The notes under the pieces are model-generated. The model had not been told where the DNA came from, did not search any database, and saw only the letters and a program-made list of their open reading frames with translations. 64,000 nucleotides of DNA from Verrucomicrobiales bacterium (GTDB lineage Bacteria; Verrucomicrobiota; Verrucomicrobiia; Limisphaerales; UBA11320), in NCBI GenBank assembly GCA_016793885.1, contig JAEUHE010000093.1, positions 1 through 64,000 on the forward strand. The letters run 5' to 3'. Every line of letters starts with the position of its first letter. Within the stretch, counting starts at the first letter, position 1. This document shows positions 33,183-41,973 of the stretch, in pieces. Position numbers and translations under genes: made by a program.

Positions 33183-34430
33183 TTAGAATTCGAAGGTGAC
33201 GTCCGAGAGACGGGTCGCCACCTCGCTGAGCACTCGGTTTTCGTCCGCCTGGTCTTTGGCGATAAACGTCACGCTGAAACGCAAGAACGCGCCGGCATCG
33301 TCCCAGGGCACAGTGGAGATGAGCTTTTCCGTGATGAGCCATTGGGAAACCTCCTCGGCGTTCTTGAATTCCCGTCGGACTCCGTTTTTGGCCGTGGCCG
33401 CACGCGGCGACTTCACATACAGGAAGAAGGATCCCTTGGGTTTACGAGCGTTGAAACCTGCTTTGGACAAGGTCTGAACCAAGGCGCTCATGCGACGGCT
33501 ATATTTGGCAGCGATCTTCTCGGTAATCTCCGGATGATCGAAGCAGTAGGCCGCCGCATGCTGAATCGCCAGGAACTGTCCGGAGTCTGTGTTGTCCTTC
33601 ACATCGCCATAGGCCTTGACCAACAGCTCGTTGCCCGCCACGAACCCACAGCGCCATCCGGTCATGTTGAAAGTCTTGCTGCAGGAGTGAAGCTCCACCC
33701 CCACCTCCTTAGCGCCCGGGGTCGCCAAGAAACTGAGAGGCTTGCCCTCGAACACCAACGCGGCATAAGCGGCATCGTGGAGAACTACGATGTTGTTCTT
33801 CCGGGCGAAATCGACCACCTGGGCGAAAAATTCCGGCGTGGCGCTCGCTCCGGTGGGATTGTTGGGGTAGTTCAACACCAAAACCTTGGAGCGCTTTAGG
33901 ATGTCCCCAGGAACCGACGCCAAGTCAGGCAGAAAACCGTTGGCTTCGACCAGCGGCAGGTTGTGGACCAATCCTCCATAGTATTTGGAGTGGGTTCCGA
34001 AGACGGGGTATCCGGGCGTCGTCATCAGGACATAGTCCCCAGGATTCATCAGTGCCGCCGGCAGGATGGACAGCGCCGCCTTGCTGCCTATCGAGTGCAT
34101 CACCTCGGTCTCCGGATTGATGCCCTTCACGCCGCAGACTCGGTCCATATAGCGCGCTGCCGATTGCTTCAGCACCGAGTCGCCATTGTCGGCATACCCA
34201 CGATTTTCCGGTTTGAGCGCCGCGGCGTGCAGGGCCGACACCACTTCGGGAAACGCCATCTCGTCGGGCTCCCCTACCCCCATGTCGATAATCTCAGCGC
34301 CGGGATTGGCGGCCAGCGCTGCCCGCTTGGCGCGCTTAATCTTCTCAAACTTATAGATCGCGGTGGATTTGCCGTATTGGTTGCCGCCGATGCGGTCTGC
34401 AAACAGATTTTGGATATAGGATTCAGTCAT
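33183..34430 (-). CDS. dapL: LL-diaminopimelate aminotransferase
   Basis: The 415-residue PLP enzyme converts tetrahydrodipicolinate and glutamate directly to LL-diaminopimelate, a short route to lysine and peptidoglycan. Typical family features: MGVGEPDEMAFP, YADNGDSVLK, NYPNNPTGA, LHDAAYAALVF and SCSKTFNMTGWRCGF, which contains the Schiff-base lysine. Length and the opening (LFADRIGG with YKFEKIKRAK) fit DapL and not general aspartate aminotransferases. DapL is common in the Chlamydiae/Verrucomicrobia group. It is the first gene of a likely pair with the TraB/GumN gene. Confidence 0.93.
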   Translation of the reverse strand: MTESYIQNLFADRIGGNQYGKSTAIYKFEKIKRAKRAALAANPGAEIIDMGVGEPDEMAFPEVVSALHAAALKPENRGYADNGDSVLKQSAARYMDRVCGVKGINPETEVMHSIGSKAALSILPAALMNPGDYVLMTTPGYPVFGTHSKYYGGLVHNLPLVEANGFLPDLASVPGDILKRSKVLVLNYPNNPTGASATPEFFAQVVDFARKNNIVVLHDAAYAALVFEGKPLSFLATPGAKEVGVELHSCSKTFNMTGWRCGFVAGNELLVKAYGDVKDNTDSGQFLAIQHAAAYCFDHPEITEKIAAKYSRRMSALVQTLSKAGFNARKPKGSFFLYVKSPRAATAKNGVRREFKNAEEVSQWLITEKLISTVPWDDAGAFLRFSVTFIAKDQADENRVLSEVATRLSDVTFEF

Positions 34431-34677
34431 AAATCATAGGGGATCGGGAACCCAGGCTCACCGGAGCCTGCCCGCCACCGGCCGGCATACTACGGCCAAG
34501 CCCGGCCGCCTGGCAACCCTGGGGAGTGAGGGGGGAAGATCGGGGTGTCAGTAGAAGCGGGTACCTTGGTGACGTTTACCTTGCGAGCCCCACCCGGAAA
34601 TAATCATACCTGGCGCAACCTCGGTCGGCCCCAACAAATCCTGGATGGCACCGACCAGTCCAGGCATAGTTGGGGCG

Positions 34678-35367
34678 ATGACAAACTCGTTGAGGCATTC
34701 GGAACTCGCCGCCCTGATCGACCACACGCTTTTGAAACCGGAAGCCAGCGCCGCTGACATCGATCGTCTCTGCGACGAGGCCATGGAGCACCGATTCCAC
34801 TGTGTCTGTGTGCACGGGTCTCGAGTCGCTCGAGCCTATGCACGCCTCGAGGACAGCGGGATTCTGGTTGCCGCGGTGGTCGGATTCCCTCTCGGGGCCA
34901 TGGATGGGGACGTGAAGCGCTACGAGACCGAGGTCGCCGTTGATCTAGGCGCCGACGAAATCGACATGGTGATCAACATCGGCAAACTGAAGGAGGTGGA
35001 TACCAAGGCCGTCTTCCGAGAGATCCGGGATGTGGTGGAAGCCGCCGAGGAGCGCCCGGTTAAGGTGATTCTGGAAACCTGCGCCCTTACGGATGCCGAA
35101 GTGACCGAGGGCTGTCACCTCGCGGCCGAAGCCGGAGCCAAGTTTGTAAAAACCTCCACTGGCTTTGGCACCCACGGGGCCACAGTGAAGCACGTGCGCC
35201 TGATGCGGGAAGCCGTGGGACCTAAAATCGGGGTCAAGGCATCAGGGGGAATTCGGGATCTGGAAACGATCCGCGCGATGATCGAGGCGGGGGCCAACCG
35301 GATCGGGACCTCCTCCGGAGTCGCCATTCTCAAGGGCTTGCCCTCCCTCCCCGCCGGAGAATACTGA
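34678..35367 (+). CDS. deoC: Deoxyribose-phosphate aldolase
   Basis: The ATG at 34678 (MTNSLRHSELAALIDHTLLK), with a G-run just upstream, is preferred over 34645; 229 residues. The enzyme splits 2-deoxyribose 5-phosphate into glyceraldehyde 3-phosphate and acetaldehyde in deoxynucleoside breakdown. Motifs: IDHTLLKPEA at the start, VVGFPLG, DEIDMVIN, the Schiff-base lysine K158 in FVKTSTGFG and K187 in GVKASGGIRD. No other deo genes are nearby. The following gene begins 41 bases later but is functionally unrelated. Confidence 0.94.
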   Translation: MTNSLRHSELAALIDHTLLKPEASAADIDRLCDEAMEHRFHCVCVHGSRVARAYARLEDSGILVAAVVGFPLGAMDGDVKRYETEVAVDLGADEIDMVINIGKLKEVDTKAVFREIRDVVEAAEERPVKVILETCALTDAEVTEGCHLAAEAGAKFVKTSTGFGTHGATVKHVRLMREAVGPKIGVKASGGIRDLETIRAMIEAGANRIGTSSGVAILKGLPSLPAGEY

Positions 35368-35408
35368 GCTGGCCAAACCAAGGCCGCGCTGGCACGGTAC
35401 TCTCCTCA

Positions 35409-37772
35409 ATGGACAGGAAACACCGCCTCATGGATCGGCCGCGCCAGCTCAGCTGTCGCCTTCTTGCTTTGGTTTGTGCTGCGACTGGGCTCGCGCTCGG
35501 TGCCACGGCCGCGGAATCCTCTCAGGAAGCCGCTCGCTTTGGCTTCACCGGACCGGAGAATTTTCCGATCGATCCGTTCATCGGCCAACTCCGATCGGCC
35601 GACCTCGATGGGGACGGCCTGAACGATCTGGTCATTGCCAACAACTCCAAGGCCAAGATCAGCTTGCTCATGAACCGGACCGGCAAGCCGGCCCTGGACC
35701 CTAATGACACCCCGGGTGCCCGACGCGACATCAATGAGCTTCCGCCGGATGCACGGTTCAAGATCGAGAGCCTGACCTCGGAGAAGCGTGTGGCCGGGCT
35801 CATGGTGGCGGACCTCAATGATGACAAACTTCCCGACATAGTCTATTTCGGTGAGCCCAAGCCGTACGAACTGGTGGTCCACTACAGCCAAACGAACCTC
35901 ACCTGGGGCACCCCTAAGAAGTGGCAATTGGATGAAGCTCAACTCACACCCAACAGCCTTGCCGTGGGGGATCTGAACGGTGACAGCAAACCCGACGTGG
36001 CGGTGCTGGGGGAGAGCTCGATATCGATCCTCACCCAAACGACGGAGCACGGACTCTCCGAGCCTGAAAAGCTGGCCTTCACCGGCGGCGTCAAGGCCAT
36101 CGATATCTTCGATATCAACGGGGATGCCCGCCCAGATCTCATCCTCTTGAACTGGGAATCCTCCCATCCGATCCGCGTCCGTCTGCAGGCTTCCAACGGA
36201 AGGCTTGGACCGGAACTCCACTTCGCGATGCCCCCCATCCGCTCACTCTCAGCCGATGATCTGGATGGAGATAAACGACCCGAAATCCTGACGATCTCGC
36301 AAACCAGTGGGAGAGCACAGATCTCACACCTCGTCCGAAAGCCACCCTCGATGGCCCCCGCCGCCGCGGAAGCGGGAGATTTTCAGATCTTGCCCTTGGC
36401 CAAGACAAGCAAAGCCCGTAAGGGCCTGGTCTGGGCGGATGTAAACGGGGACGAACGACCAGACCTGCTGATCGCCCAACCCGATACCGGTCAACTGACC
36501 GTCTACATCCAGATGGCCGACGGCAGCTTGGCGCCGTCTAAAAACTTCCCTTGCCTGGCCGGAGTTTCAGAAATCGCGGTCTCCCCGGGAGCCCGCGAGA
36601 AATCGGCTGAGATCTTTGTGTTGAGCGGCGATGAACGCCAGATAGGAAGAACCGCATTCACTCAGGAAGGTCGAATGGCCTTTCCTACCCCGCTGCCGAT
36701 CCCCGGAAAGCCGCTGGCAATGGCCGTAGGATCGCTCACGGCTGGATCGTCGCCGGTCCTGGCGGCCATTGTCGAGGTCGACGACCGGCGTCAATTGGTT
36801 ACCGGAACGCACCAAGGCGGCTTTCGAACACAAAAGCTGGCCGCTTCCTTTAAGTCCAATCCCGCCAGCCTGCGGTTTGAAGATGTGGATCAGAATGGCC
36901 TGACGGACCTAGTCGTTCTGATTCCGTACGAAAAGGTCAAGGTGCTCTTGCAGGTATCGGGCAAAGACTTTGAGGAGATTGACATCGCCCTGCCGGGCGG
37001 CGGAGCGGATCAACCCTGGGCCAGCAGCGCCGACGTGGATGGCGATGGTAAGCCCGAGTTGCTCCTCGCGCAAAAGAACTTCCTCCGGGCGGTGGTCCTA
37101 AAAAAGCCTGCTGAAGAACTGCCCGGTCAAAGCAACCAGTGGAGCTGGGTGGTGAAGGACCAGGTCAACGGGAGTACCCCCGGTTCCCGCATCGTGGCTG
37201 CCACCCCCCTGCCCTCCGCCGGTTCGAGCATCCCGTTACTTTGCCTTCTGGATGCGGACCGCAAGGTTCTCACGCTGTGCGAGCGCGACAAGACCGGAGT
37301 CTGGCAGATCCAGCGTAACCTCACTCTCCCCTACACCGAGTTCACTGAACTCCGAGCCATCAACCTGGGCGGCCCTGCGGGCCAGTGCGTCGCGCTCCTG
37401 GGCGCCAATGGAGCCGGGTGGCTGTCCTTGGCCGGAACTCGATGGGAGTTCAGCGAGTTGGACGGCTACGAGACGCTGATCAAGGACGGAAGACTGACGG
37501 ACGCAGTGCTGGGCGACCTGAACCACGATGGGCGGAAGGACATTGTTTTCTTGGAGACCGGACGCAATCACCTCGACATCGTCAGCTACTCCAAAGGGCA
37601 GAAATTATCGCCCGGAAATCGCTGGCAGGTTTTTGAGGAGAGAAGCTTCCGCAGTCGCCGGGGAGAAGGAACGGAGCCTCGGGAGGGATTGATCACCGAT
37701 CTCAATGGTGACGGCAAGTCGGACCTAGCGATCGTCGTGCACGACAGGATCCTGGTTTACTTGCAGGAGTGA
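35409..37772 (+). CDS. Exported FG-GAP/VCBS repeat protein
   Basis: The 787-residue protein has a signal peptide (to GATAAE at about residue 36; ATG at 35430 is a possible alternative start) and is filled with FG-GAP repeats: DLDGDGLNDLVI, DLNDDKLPDIVY, DLNGDSKPDVAV, DINGDARPDLIL, DLDGDKRPEIL, DVNGDERPDLLI, DQNGLTDLVVL, DVDGDGKPELLL, DLNHDGRKDIVF and DLNGDGKSDLAI. The number suggests two seven-bladed calcium-binding propellers. There is no ASPIC domain. It is probably periplasmic or extracellular; ligand unknown. The cysteine-cluster gene starts seven bases later, so they share a transcript. Confidence 0.87.
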   Translation: MDRKHRLMDRPRQLSCRLLALVCAATGLALGATAAESSQEAARFGFTGPENFPIDPFIGQLRSADLDGDGLNDLVIANNSKAKISLLMNRTGKPALDPNDTPGARRDINELPPDARFKIESLTSEKRVAGLMVADLNDDKLPDIVYFGEPKPYELVVHYSQTNLTWGTPKKWQLDEAQLTPNSLAVGDLNGDSKPDVAVLGESSISILTQTTEHGLSEPEKLAFTGGVKAIDIFDINGDARPDLILLNWESSHPIRVRLQASNGRLGPELHFAMPPIRSLSADDLDGDKRPEILTISQTSGRAQISHLVRKPPSMAPAAAEAGDFQILPLAKTSKARKGLVWADVNGDERPDLLIAQPDTGQLTVYIQMADGSLAPSKNFPCLAGVSEIAVSPGAREKSAEIFVLSGDERQIGRTAFTQEGRMAFPTPLPIPGKPLAMAVGSLTAGSSPVLAAIVEVDDRRQLVTGTHQGGFRTQKLAASFKSNPASLRFEDVDQNGLTDLVVLIPYEKVKVLLQVSGKDFEEIDIALPGGGADQPWASSADVDGDGKPELLLAQKNFLRAVVLKKPAEELPGQSNQWSWVVKDQVNGSTPGSRIVAATPLPSAGSSIPLLCLLDADRKVLTLCERDKTGVWQIQRNLTLPYTEFTELRAINLGGPAGQCVALLGANGAGWLSLAGTRWEFSELDGYETLIKDGRLTDAVLGDLNHDGRKDIVFLETGRNHLDIVSYSKGQKLSPGNRWQVFEERSFRSRRGEGTEPREGLITDLNGDGKSDLAIVVHDRILVYLQE

Positions 37773-37779
37773 CGAGCCA

Positions 37780-38181
37780 ATGCCCATCTTCCACGAATGC
37801 CAACGGTGCACGGCATGCTGTCGATGGCCCGGCCAGGTACGAGTGTCAGAGGCGGAGATCACTCGCATCGCCACCTTCCTGCTGATGGATGAGCATGAGT
37901 TTATTCAGAAACACACGCATCTGAGCGCAGACCGTCGTGGCCTTATCCTGGCGGATCAGCCCAACGGGGCATGCTCATTCCTGGAAGGTGACAACTGCCG
38001 GATTCAGCCGGTCAAGCCCCAGCAATGCCGAGATTTCCCGAATCTGTGGAATTTCCCGGGGTTCACCGACAGCTGTCGCGCGATTCCGCGTCTCCTGGAC
38101 GTGCAAGAATATCGGCGACGCATCTACGCGGCCACCGGGAGAGTGGAGTATGATGACCGAGCGTCGCATCAAGGTTCTTGA
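37780..38181 (+). CDS. YkgJ-type zinc/iron-chelating cysteine-cluster protein
   Basis: The 133-residue protein opens with CQRCTACCRWPG (C-x-x-C-x-x-C-C), then has CSFLEGDNCRIQPVKPQQCRDFP, split at residues 68-90, and a further cysteine in FTDSCRAIP. This is the YkgJ/Fe-Zn cluster pattern (CxxCxxCC ... C ... C xxxxxxPxxCRxFP). Members bind a metal centre; their role is not established. It lies seven bases after the FG-GAP gene, and an AGGAG 11 bases before the ATG is inside that gene's end. The next gene follows after 31 bases. Confidence 0.88.
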   Translation: MPIFHECQRCTACCRWPGQVRVSEAEITRIATFLLMDEHEFIQKHTHLSADRRGLILADQPNGACSFLEGDNCRIQPVKPQQCRDFPNLWNFPGFTDSCRAIPRLLDVQEYRRRIYAATGRVEYDDRASHQGS

Positions 38182-38212
38182 TGCGCGGTCGAATTCCACC
38201 TAGAAAACCCGG

Positions 38213-39823
38213 GTGCAAACCAGCGTAACACCCACTCCAGCCCCGACCCTGCCAGCCAGCCTTCGAACGTTTCTCTACCTGACAGCGGCGATCAACGGGG
38301 CCGCGATCCTGGTGGTAGAGATCCTGGGGGCGAAAATGTTGGCCCCCTATGTAGGCACCTCCCATTTCGTCTGGACGGCCCAAATCTCGGTGACGCTGCT
38401 CTCCTTGGCCACAGGCTACTATGTGGGGGGACGCATGGTGGATCGCGCACAAGATCTAGGCCGACTGTATCAGGCGATGTTGTGGGCAGCCGCCTACCTA
38501 GCACTCACCATCTCTGTCACCGAGCGGGTGTCGTATTGGTGCATGGACTTCGGAGCCCAGCTCGGCGGCCTGGACGCGAGCATCAAGATCGGATCTATCC
38601 TGGCCTCGGGGTTCCTGTTCTTCGTCCCCCTCACTTTGCTAGCCATGACCGGACCCTTCCTCATTCGCATCCTGACCAGCACCTTGAGCGGCGTAGGCGG
38701 CCAAGCCGGACGTTTGTCGGCCATCAGCACCCTGGGAAGCGTGCTCGGGGCAGCCCTGATTGGCTATGTTCTCATCCCCCACTTGCCCAACTCGCGAACC
38801 ATGTTCTTCACGGCGGGCGGCCTCGCCCTCCTCTCCCTGGTTTACTTCTTCTTCTTCGGCCAGCGCCGATCCGCAGTGGCGAAACCCATTCTTCTCGCAG
38901 TCGCATCCGTCGGCCTGGGCCTGTATGGCGTCAAGACGGATTTCCGAACGGACTATGGGCGCGGGGTGGAGATCTTTAGGAGCAACTCCAATTACGGCAT
39001 GCTCCAAGTCATCCAGCTGAAGAACTCGGCCGAACTGTTCTACGTCAACGACTACCTGACCCAGAACATCTACCACACGAATACTCAGCAGAGTGGAGCG
39101 ATGTTCACCTACATGCTTCACGCCCTGGCCCGGGGTTACAGCCCCAAACTGGAATCGGCACTCTGCATCGGAATGGGCGTTGGAATCGTGCCGAGCCAAC
39201 TCGCGCGGGAAGGAGTCAAGGTGGAGGTGGTCGAGATCAACGAAGGGGTGGTGCCGATCGCGGAGAAATTCTTCGATCTGAAGCCTGATCAGCTCACCCT
39301 GCATATCGGGGACGGCCGACATTTTCTCAACCGGACTACGAATCGATACGACGCCGTCATCCTGGATGCCTTCCTAGGGGATTCCTCACCGTCGCACTTG
39401 ATGACCCGGGAGGCTTTCGCCTCCATGCGGCATGTGCTCAATCCCGGCGGCTGCATTGTACTCAACTGCTTCGGCTATTTCGACCGTGGGCGAGATTACT
39501 TTGTAGGCTCGCTCGAGAAGACCCTTCAGTCGGTCTTCAAGACGGTCAAGATCCACGACTCTGGACGCGGGAATGTATTCATGGCCGCCTCCGACCTGCC
39601 TGAGATGACCTTGGTCCCGCCCACCAGCTACGATTACATCCACTCAGATCTCGTGAGCGAGGTGCAGAGGACATTAGTGAACGTCGTCGCCACCGATCCC
39701 CAACGCGGAAGGATCCTGACGGATGATTACAACCCGGTGGACTACTATGACGCCGTCAACCGGGAGACGTTTCGTCGGAACATGGCCAAGAGCATGGATC
39801 CGGATCGGAAGTCGAGGCTCTAG
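38213..39823 (+). CDS. Membrane-fused spermidine-synthase-like protein
   Basis: The 536-residue protein starts with GTG. Residues 15-235 contain about seven membrane spans (LTAAINGAAILVVEILGAKM, LLSLATGYYVGGRM, ASGFLFFVPLTLLAMTGPFL and others) with the E-I-L-G-A-K/R motif of fused MFS/spermidine synthases. From about 250 to 510 lies a SAM-dependent Rossmann domain: CIGMGVGIVPSQLA, VEVVEIN and YDAVILDAF. Real polyamine synthesis is doubtful for this family; aminopropyl transfer is the named reaction, but membrane members are of unknown substrate. It ends a three-gene plus-strand run with the FG-GAP and YkgJ-type genes. Confidence 0.85.
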   Translation: MQTSVTPTPAPTLPASLRTFLYLTAAINGAAILVVEILGAKMLAPYVGTSHFVWTAQISVTLLSLATGYYVGGRMVDRAQDLGRLYQAMLWAAAYLALTISVTERVSYWCMDFGAQLGGLDASIKIGSILASGFLFFVPLTLLAMTGPFLIRILTSTLSGVGGQAGRLSAISTLGSVLGAALIGYVLIPHLPNSRTMFFTAGGLALLSLVYFFFFGQRRSAVAKPILLAVASVGLGLYGVKTDFRTDYGRGVEIFRSNSNYGMLQVIQLKNSAELFYVNDYLTQNIYHTNTQQSGAMFTYMLHALARGYSPKLESALCIGMGVGIVPSQLAREGVKVEVVEINEGVVPIAEKFFDLKPDQLTLHIGDGRHFLNRTTNRYDAVILDAFLGDSSPSHLMTREAFASMRHVLNPGGCIVLNCFGYFDRGRDYFVGSLEKTLQSVFKTVKIHDSGRGNVFMAASDLPEMTLVPPTSYDYIHSDLVSEVQRTLVNVVATDPQRGRILTDDYNPVDYYDAVNRETFRRNMAKSMDPDRKSRL

Positions 39824-39837
39824 CACCGAACACTAGC

Positions 39838-39853
39838 CCGGGCGGCCGCCCGG
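39838..39853. other. Perfect 16-base palindrome between converging genes
   Basis: CCGGGCGGCCGCCCGG is fully self-complementary and lies between the stop codons of the spermidine-synthase-like gene and zur. It could act as a weak bidirectional terminator, though there is no T-run. The wider gap also shows CTAGCCCGGGCG and CTAGCCCCGGGCGC as an imperfect direct repeat. Confidence 0.4.
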
Positions 39854-39882
39854 CAGAACACTATTCTAAGTCCGACGGCCTG

Positions 39883-40347
39883 CTAGCCCCGGGCGCACTG
39901 TGGACAGAGGCCGAAGAATTCCAAACGGTGGGTCACCTTTTTGAAACCGCTCGAGCGAGCGATCCGCTTCTCAACCTCCTCCAAGAGACATTCGTCCAGC
40001 TGGAGAACCCGGGCGCATCCGGTGCACACCAGATGATGATGGTGTCCGTCGTCCCCCTCAGCCAAGAGTTCAAATCGGGCTCCTCCCTGACCGAACTCAA
40101 CTCGCTTGACCATCCCCATTTTCTGCAGCAACTGCATGGACCGATAAACGGTCACCAGATCGCAATCACCCGTCTCCAGCAGGGCATGAATCTCCTTGAT
40201 GAGCAAGGGGTGCGGGTGCCGACGCATGACGTCCAGGATGGCCTGGCGCGGACCGGTCACTCGACGGGATTCGCGCCGCAATCGGTCGGTCAGCTCAGGA
40301 AGCTCCGCCATGGACTCGTGCCGGCAAGAATGCGGGTGCGGTTTCAT
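39883..40347 (-). CDS. zur: Fur-family zinc uptake regulator (Zur)
   Basis: The 154-residue regulator has the Fur winged helix (RRVTGPRQAILDVMRRHPHPL, split around residue 40; recognition helix DLVTVYRSMQLLQKMG), the central metal site with HHHHLVCTGC, and a C-terminal CPQC, so both structural cysteine pairs are present. It starts with ATG inside an ATGA overlap with the end of znuB, which ties it to the zinc importer and argues for Zur rather than Fur. Family knowledge: zinc-bound Zur represses uptake genes. The palindrome at 43124-43140 is its probable operator, which would make the operon self-repressed. Confidence 0.9.
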   Translation of the reverse strand: MKPHPHSCRHESMAELPELTDRLRRESRRVTGPRQAILDVMRRHPHPLLIKEIHALLETGDCDLVTVYRSMQLLQKMGMVKRVEFGQGGARFELLAEGDDGHHHHLVCTGCARVLQLDECLLEEVEKRIARSSGFKKVTHRLEFFGLCPQCARG

Positions 40348-41186
40348 ACGGTGGTTACAGGACTCGCGCCAGGCTGCACCAACCGGCGCAAACGAGAAGC
40401 GACCAGAGTCAAAATAAACAGCCCGATAGCTGCCATCACAATAGTCGGTCCCGTGGGAAAATCAAAATGATACGACAGGAACACGCCAGCTACCCCGCTC
40501 ACCAGCCCCATCGCCATGCTCAGCAACAGATGCTGGCGGAGGTTCCGGCTAATGTTGCGCGCCGAGGCGGGAGGAATCACGATGAGGGCGGTGACCAGCA
40601 TGACCCCTAACAACCGGATACTCGCAGCCACCGTGAGCGTCAGGATCGCCACAAAAAAGTAATTGAGCCGTTTCACCGGGATCCCGCACACGTGAGCCAA
40701 ATCCTCTTGGGCAGTGAGCAAGCTCAGCGAGTTCAGCTGCCAGAGAATCGAGGTCGTGACCAGGGCTCCTAGGATCCCGGCGAGCACCAACTCCTGGGTT
40801 CCCACCGCCTGAATGTCTCCGAACAGGTAGGAATGCAGTTCGGCTCGAAAACCTTTCAACATCGAGAGAATGATGATGCCCAAGGCCACGGAGCCTGACA
40901 GCAGCAAAGCCATGATGGTATCGGTCAAAAGCTCGGTGTTGGTGCGCAGCCAAAACATGGCCAGAGCAATCAACAGGCTGAATGCCACCATGGGCACGGT
41001 CGGCTCCTTGAACCCCAGCAGAAAGCCCAACGCAACTCCGGCCAAGGCTGCATGAGCGATCGTGTCACTGAAGAAGGCCATCCGCCGAGCGGTCACGAAC
41101 ACCCCCAACAGTCCGCACAGCGGCGCGAGGCAGGCGGCGGCAATGAGGGCTCTGACCAGGTAGATATTCTCCAGCAAGCTATCCAT
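40344..41186 (-). CDS. znuB: Zinc ABC transporter permease
   Basis: The ATG at 41186 (MDSLLENIYLVRALIAAACL) is chosen over the longer frame because it fits the family start and overlaps znuC by only eight bases; 280 residues. About seven to eight membrane spans are visible, and the ABC-3 permease motifs are kept: RRMAFFSDTIAHAALAGVAL in the first third and VTALIVIPPASARN later. It forms the channel for zinc (or manganese; the genes around point to zinc) delivered by ZnuA. It shares an ATGA stop/start with zur. Confidence 0.92.
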   Translation of the reverse strand: MDSLLENIYLVRALIAAACLAPLCGLLGVFVTARRMAFFSDTIAHAALAGVALGFLLGFKEPTVPMVAFSLLIALAMFWLRTNTELLTDTIMALLLSGSVALGIIILSMLKGFRAELHSYLFGDIQAVGTQELVLAGILGALVTTSILWQLNSLSLLTAQEDLAHVCGIPVKRLNYFFVAILTLTVAASIRLLGVMLVTALIVIPPASARNISRNLRQHLLLSMAMGLVSGVAGVFLSYHFDFPTGPTIVMAAIGLFILTLVASRLRRLVQPGASPVTTV

Positions 41187-41973
41187 GCGTGTGGCCGTGA
41201 TGGTGGTGGTGATAGGGCGAGACGTGCAGACCATACGCCTCCTTGAGCGAATCCGCGTTCATCACCTCCTCCGGAGTTCCCTCGCAGCAGATGGTCCCGT
41301 TTAAGGCATAGACCCACGAGGCATGCTTGAAGACCATCGAAAGATCATGTGAAACCAGAACCACGGTCAGTTTGCGGGTGCGATGGATCTCGGCGATCAA
41401 CTCGTAAAAAGTGCGCTCGCCGGGCATGTCCACCCCGGCAGTAGGCTCGTCCAAAAGCAACAACTCGGGGTTTCCCAGAAGACTGAAAGCAATGAGCACG
41501 CGTTGGAGCTGACCACCAGACAGCCCCGAGAGCGGCCGATCCAAGAGGGGCCGGACACCAATCTCGGGCAGTTTGCTAACCAGCTCGCGGTCGATCTGAG
41601 CGCGGGTTCGCCAAAACCAATGCCGGGTCTGCTCCAGACGCAGGCACAGAAACTCACGAACGCTGATCATGAAGCTCCGGTCCAGAGTCAGCCTCTGCGG
41701 GACATAACCCACACGCTTCAGCGCCTTCGCACGGTTTGATTCCTGAAACAGAATCGTGGATCCGCGCTGGGGCTGCTCCAGCCCAAGCAAGCAACGAAGC
41801 AATGTCGTCTTGCCCGATCCATTGGGACCGATCAAAGCCACCAGCTCCCCGGCAGGGATGTCCAATGACACTCCCTTCAGAATGGGTACATCCCCAAAGG
41901 AGAGCCAGACGTCCTTAACCGACACTGCCAACGCCGACCCCGGAGCGTGAACTTTGCAATGAGGGCAATCCAT
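41179..41973 (-). CDS. znuC: Zinc ABC transporter ATP-binding protein
   Basis: The 264-residue ATPase has Walker A GPNGSGKT (about 50-57), the Q-loop YVPQR, signature LSGGQLQR, Walker B LLLLDEP and the switch histidine in VSHDLS. Unusually, the N-terminus has MDCPHC and the C-terminus ends in YHHHHHGHTHG; both could bind zinc, and neither is part of the core ABC fold. They may sense or buffer zinc at the importer. The start codon directly follows the znuA stop (TAA ATG). Confidence 0.93.
   Translation of the reverse strand: MDCPHCKVHAPGSALAVSVKDVWLSFGDVPILKGVSLDIPAGELVALIGPNGSGKTTLLRCLLGLEQPQRGSTILFQESNRAKALKRVGYVPQRLTLDRSFMISVREFLCLRLEQTRHWFWRTRAQIDRELVSKLPEIGVRPLLDRPLSGLSGGQLQRVLIAFSLLGNPELLLLDEPTAGVDMPGERTFYELIAEIHRTRKLTVVLVSHDLSMVFKHASWVYALNGTICCEGTPEEVMNADSLKEAYGLHVSPYHHHHHGHTHG

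Noticed and set aside
39883-40347. Reading the Fur-family gene as an iron regulator (Fur)
   Set aside because: Its coding overlap with znuB and the znuACB operon make zinc the likely metal; no iron-uptake gene is nearby.
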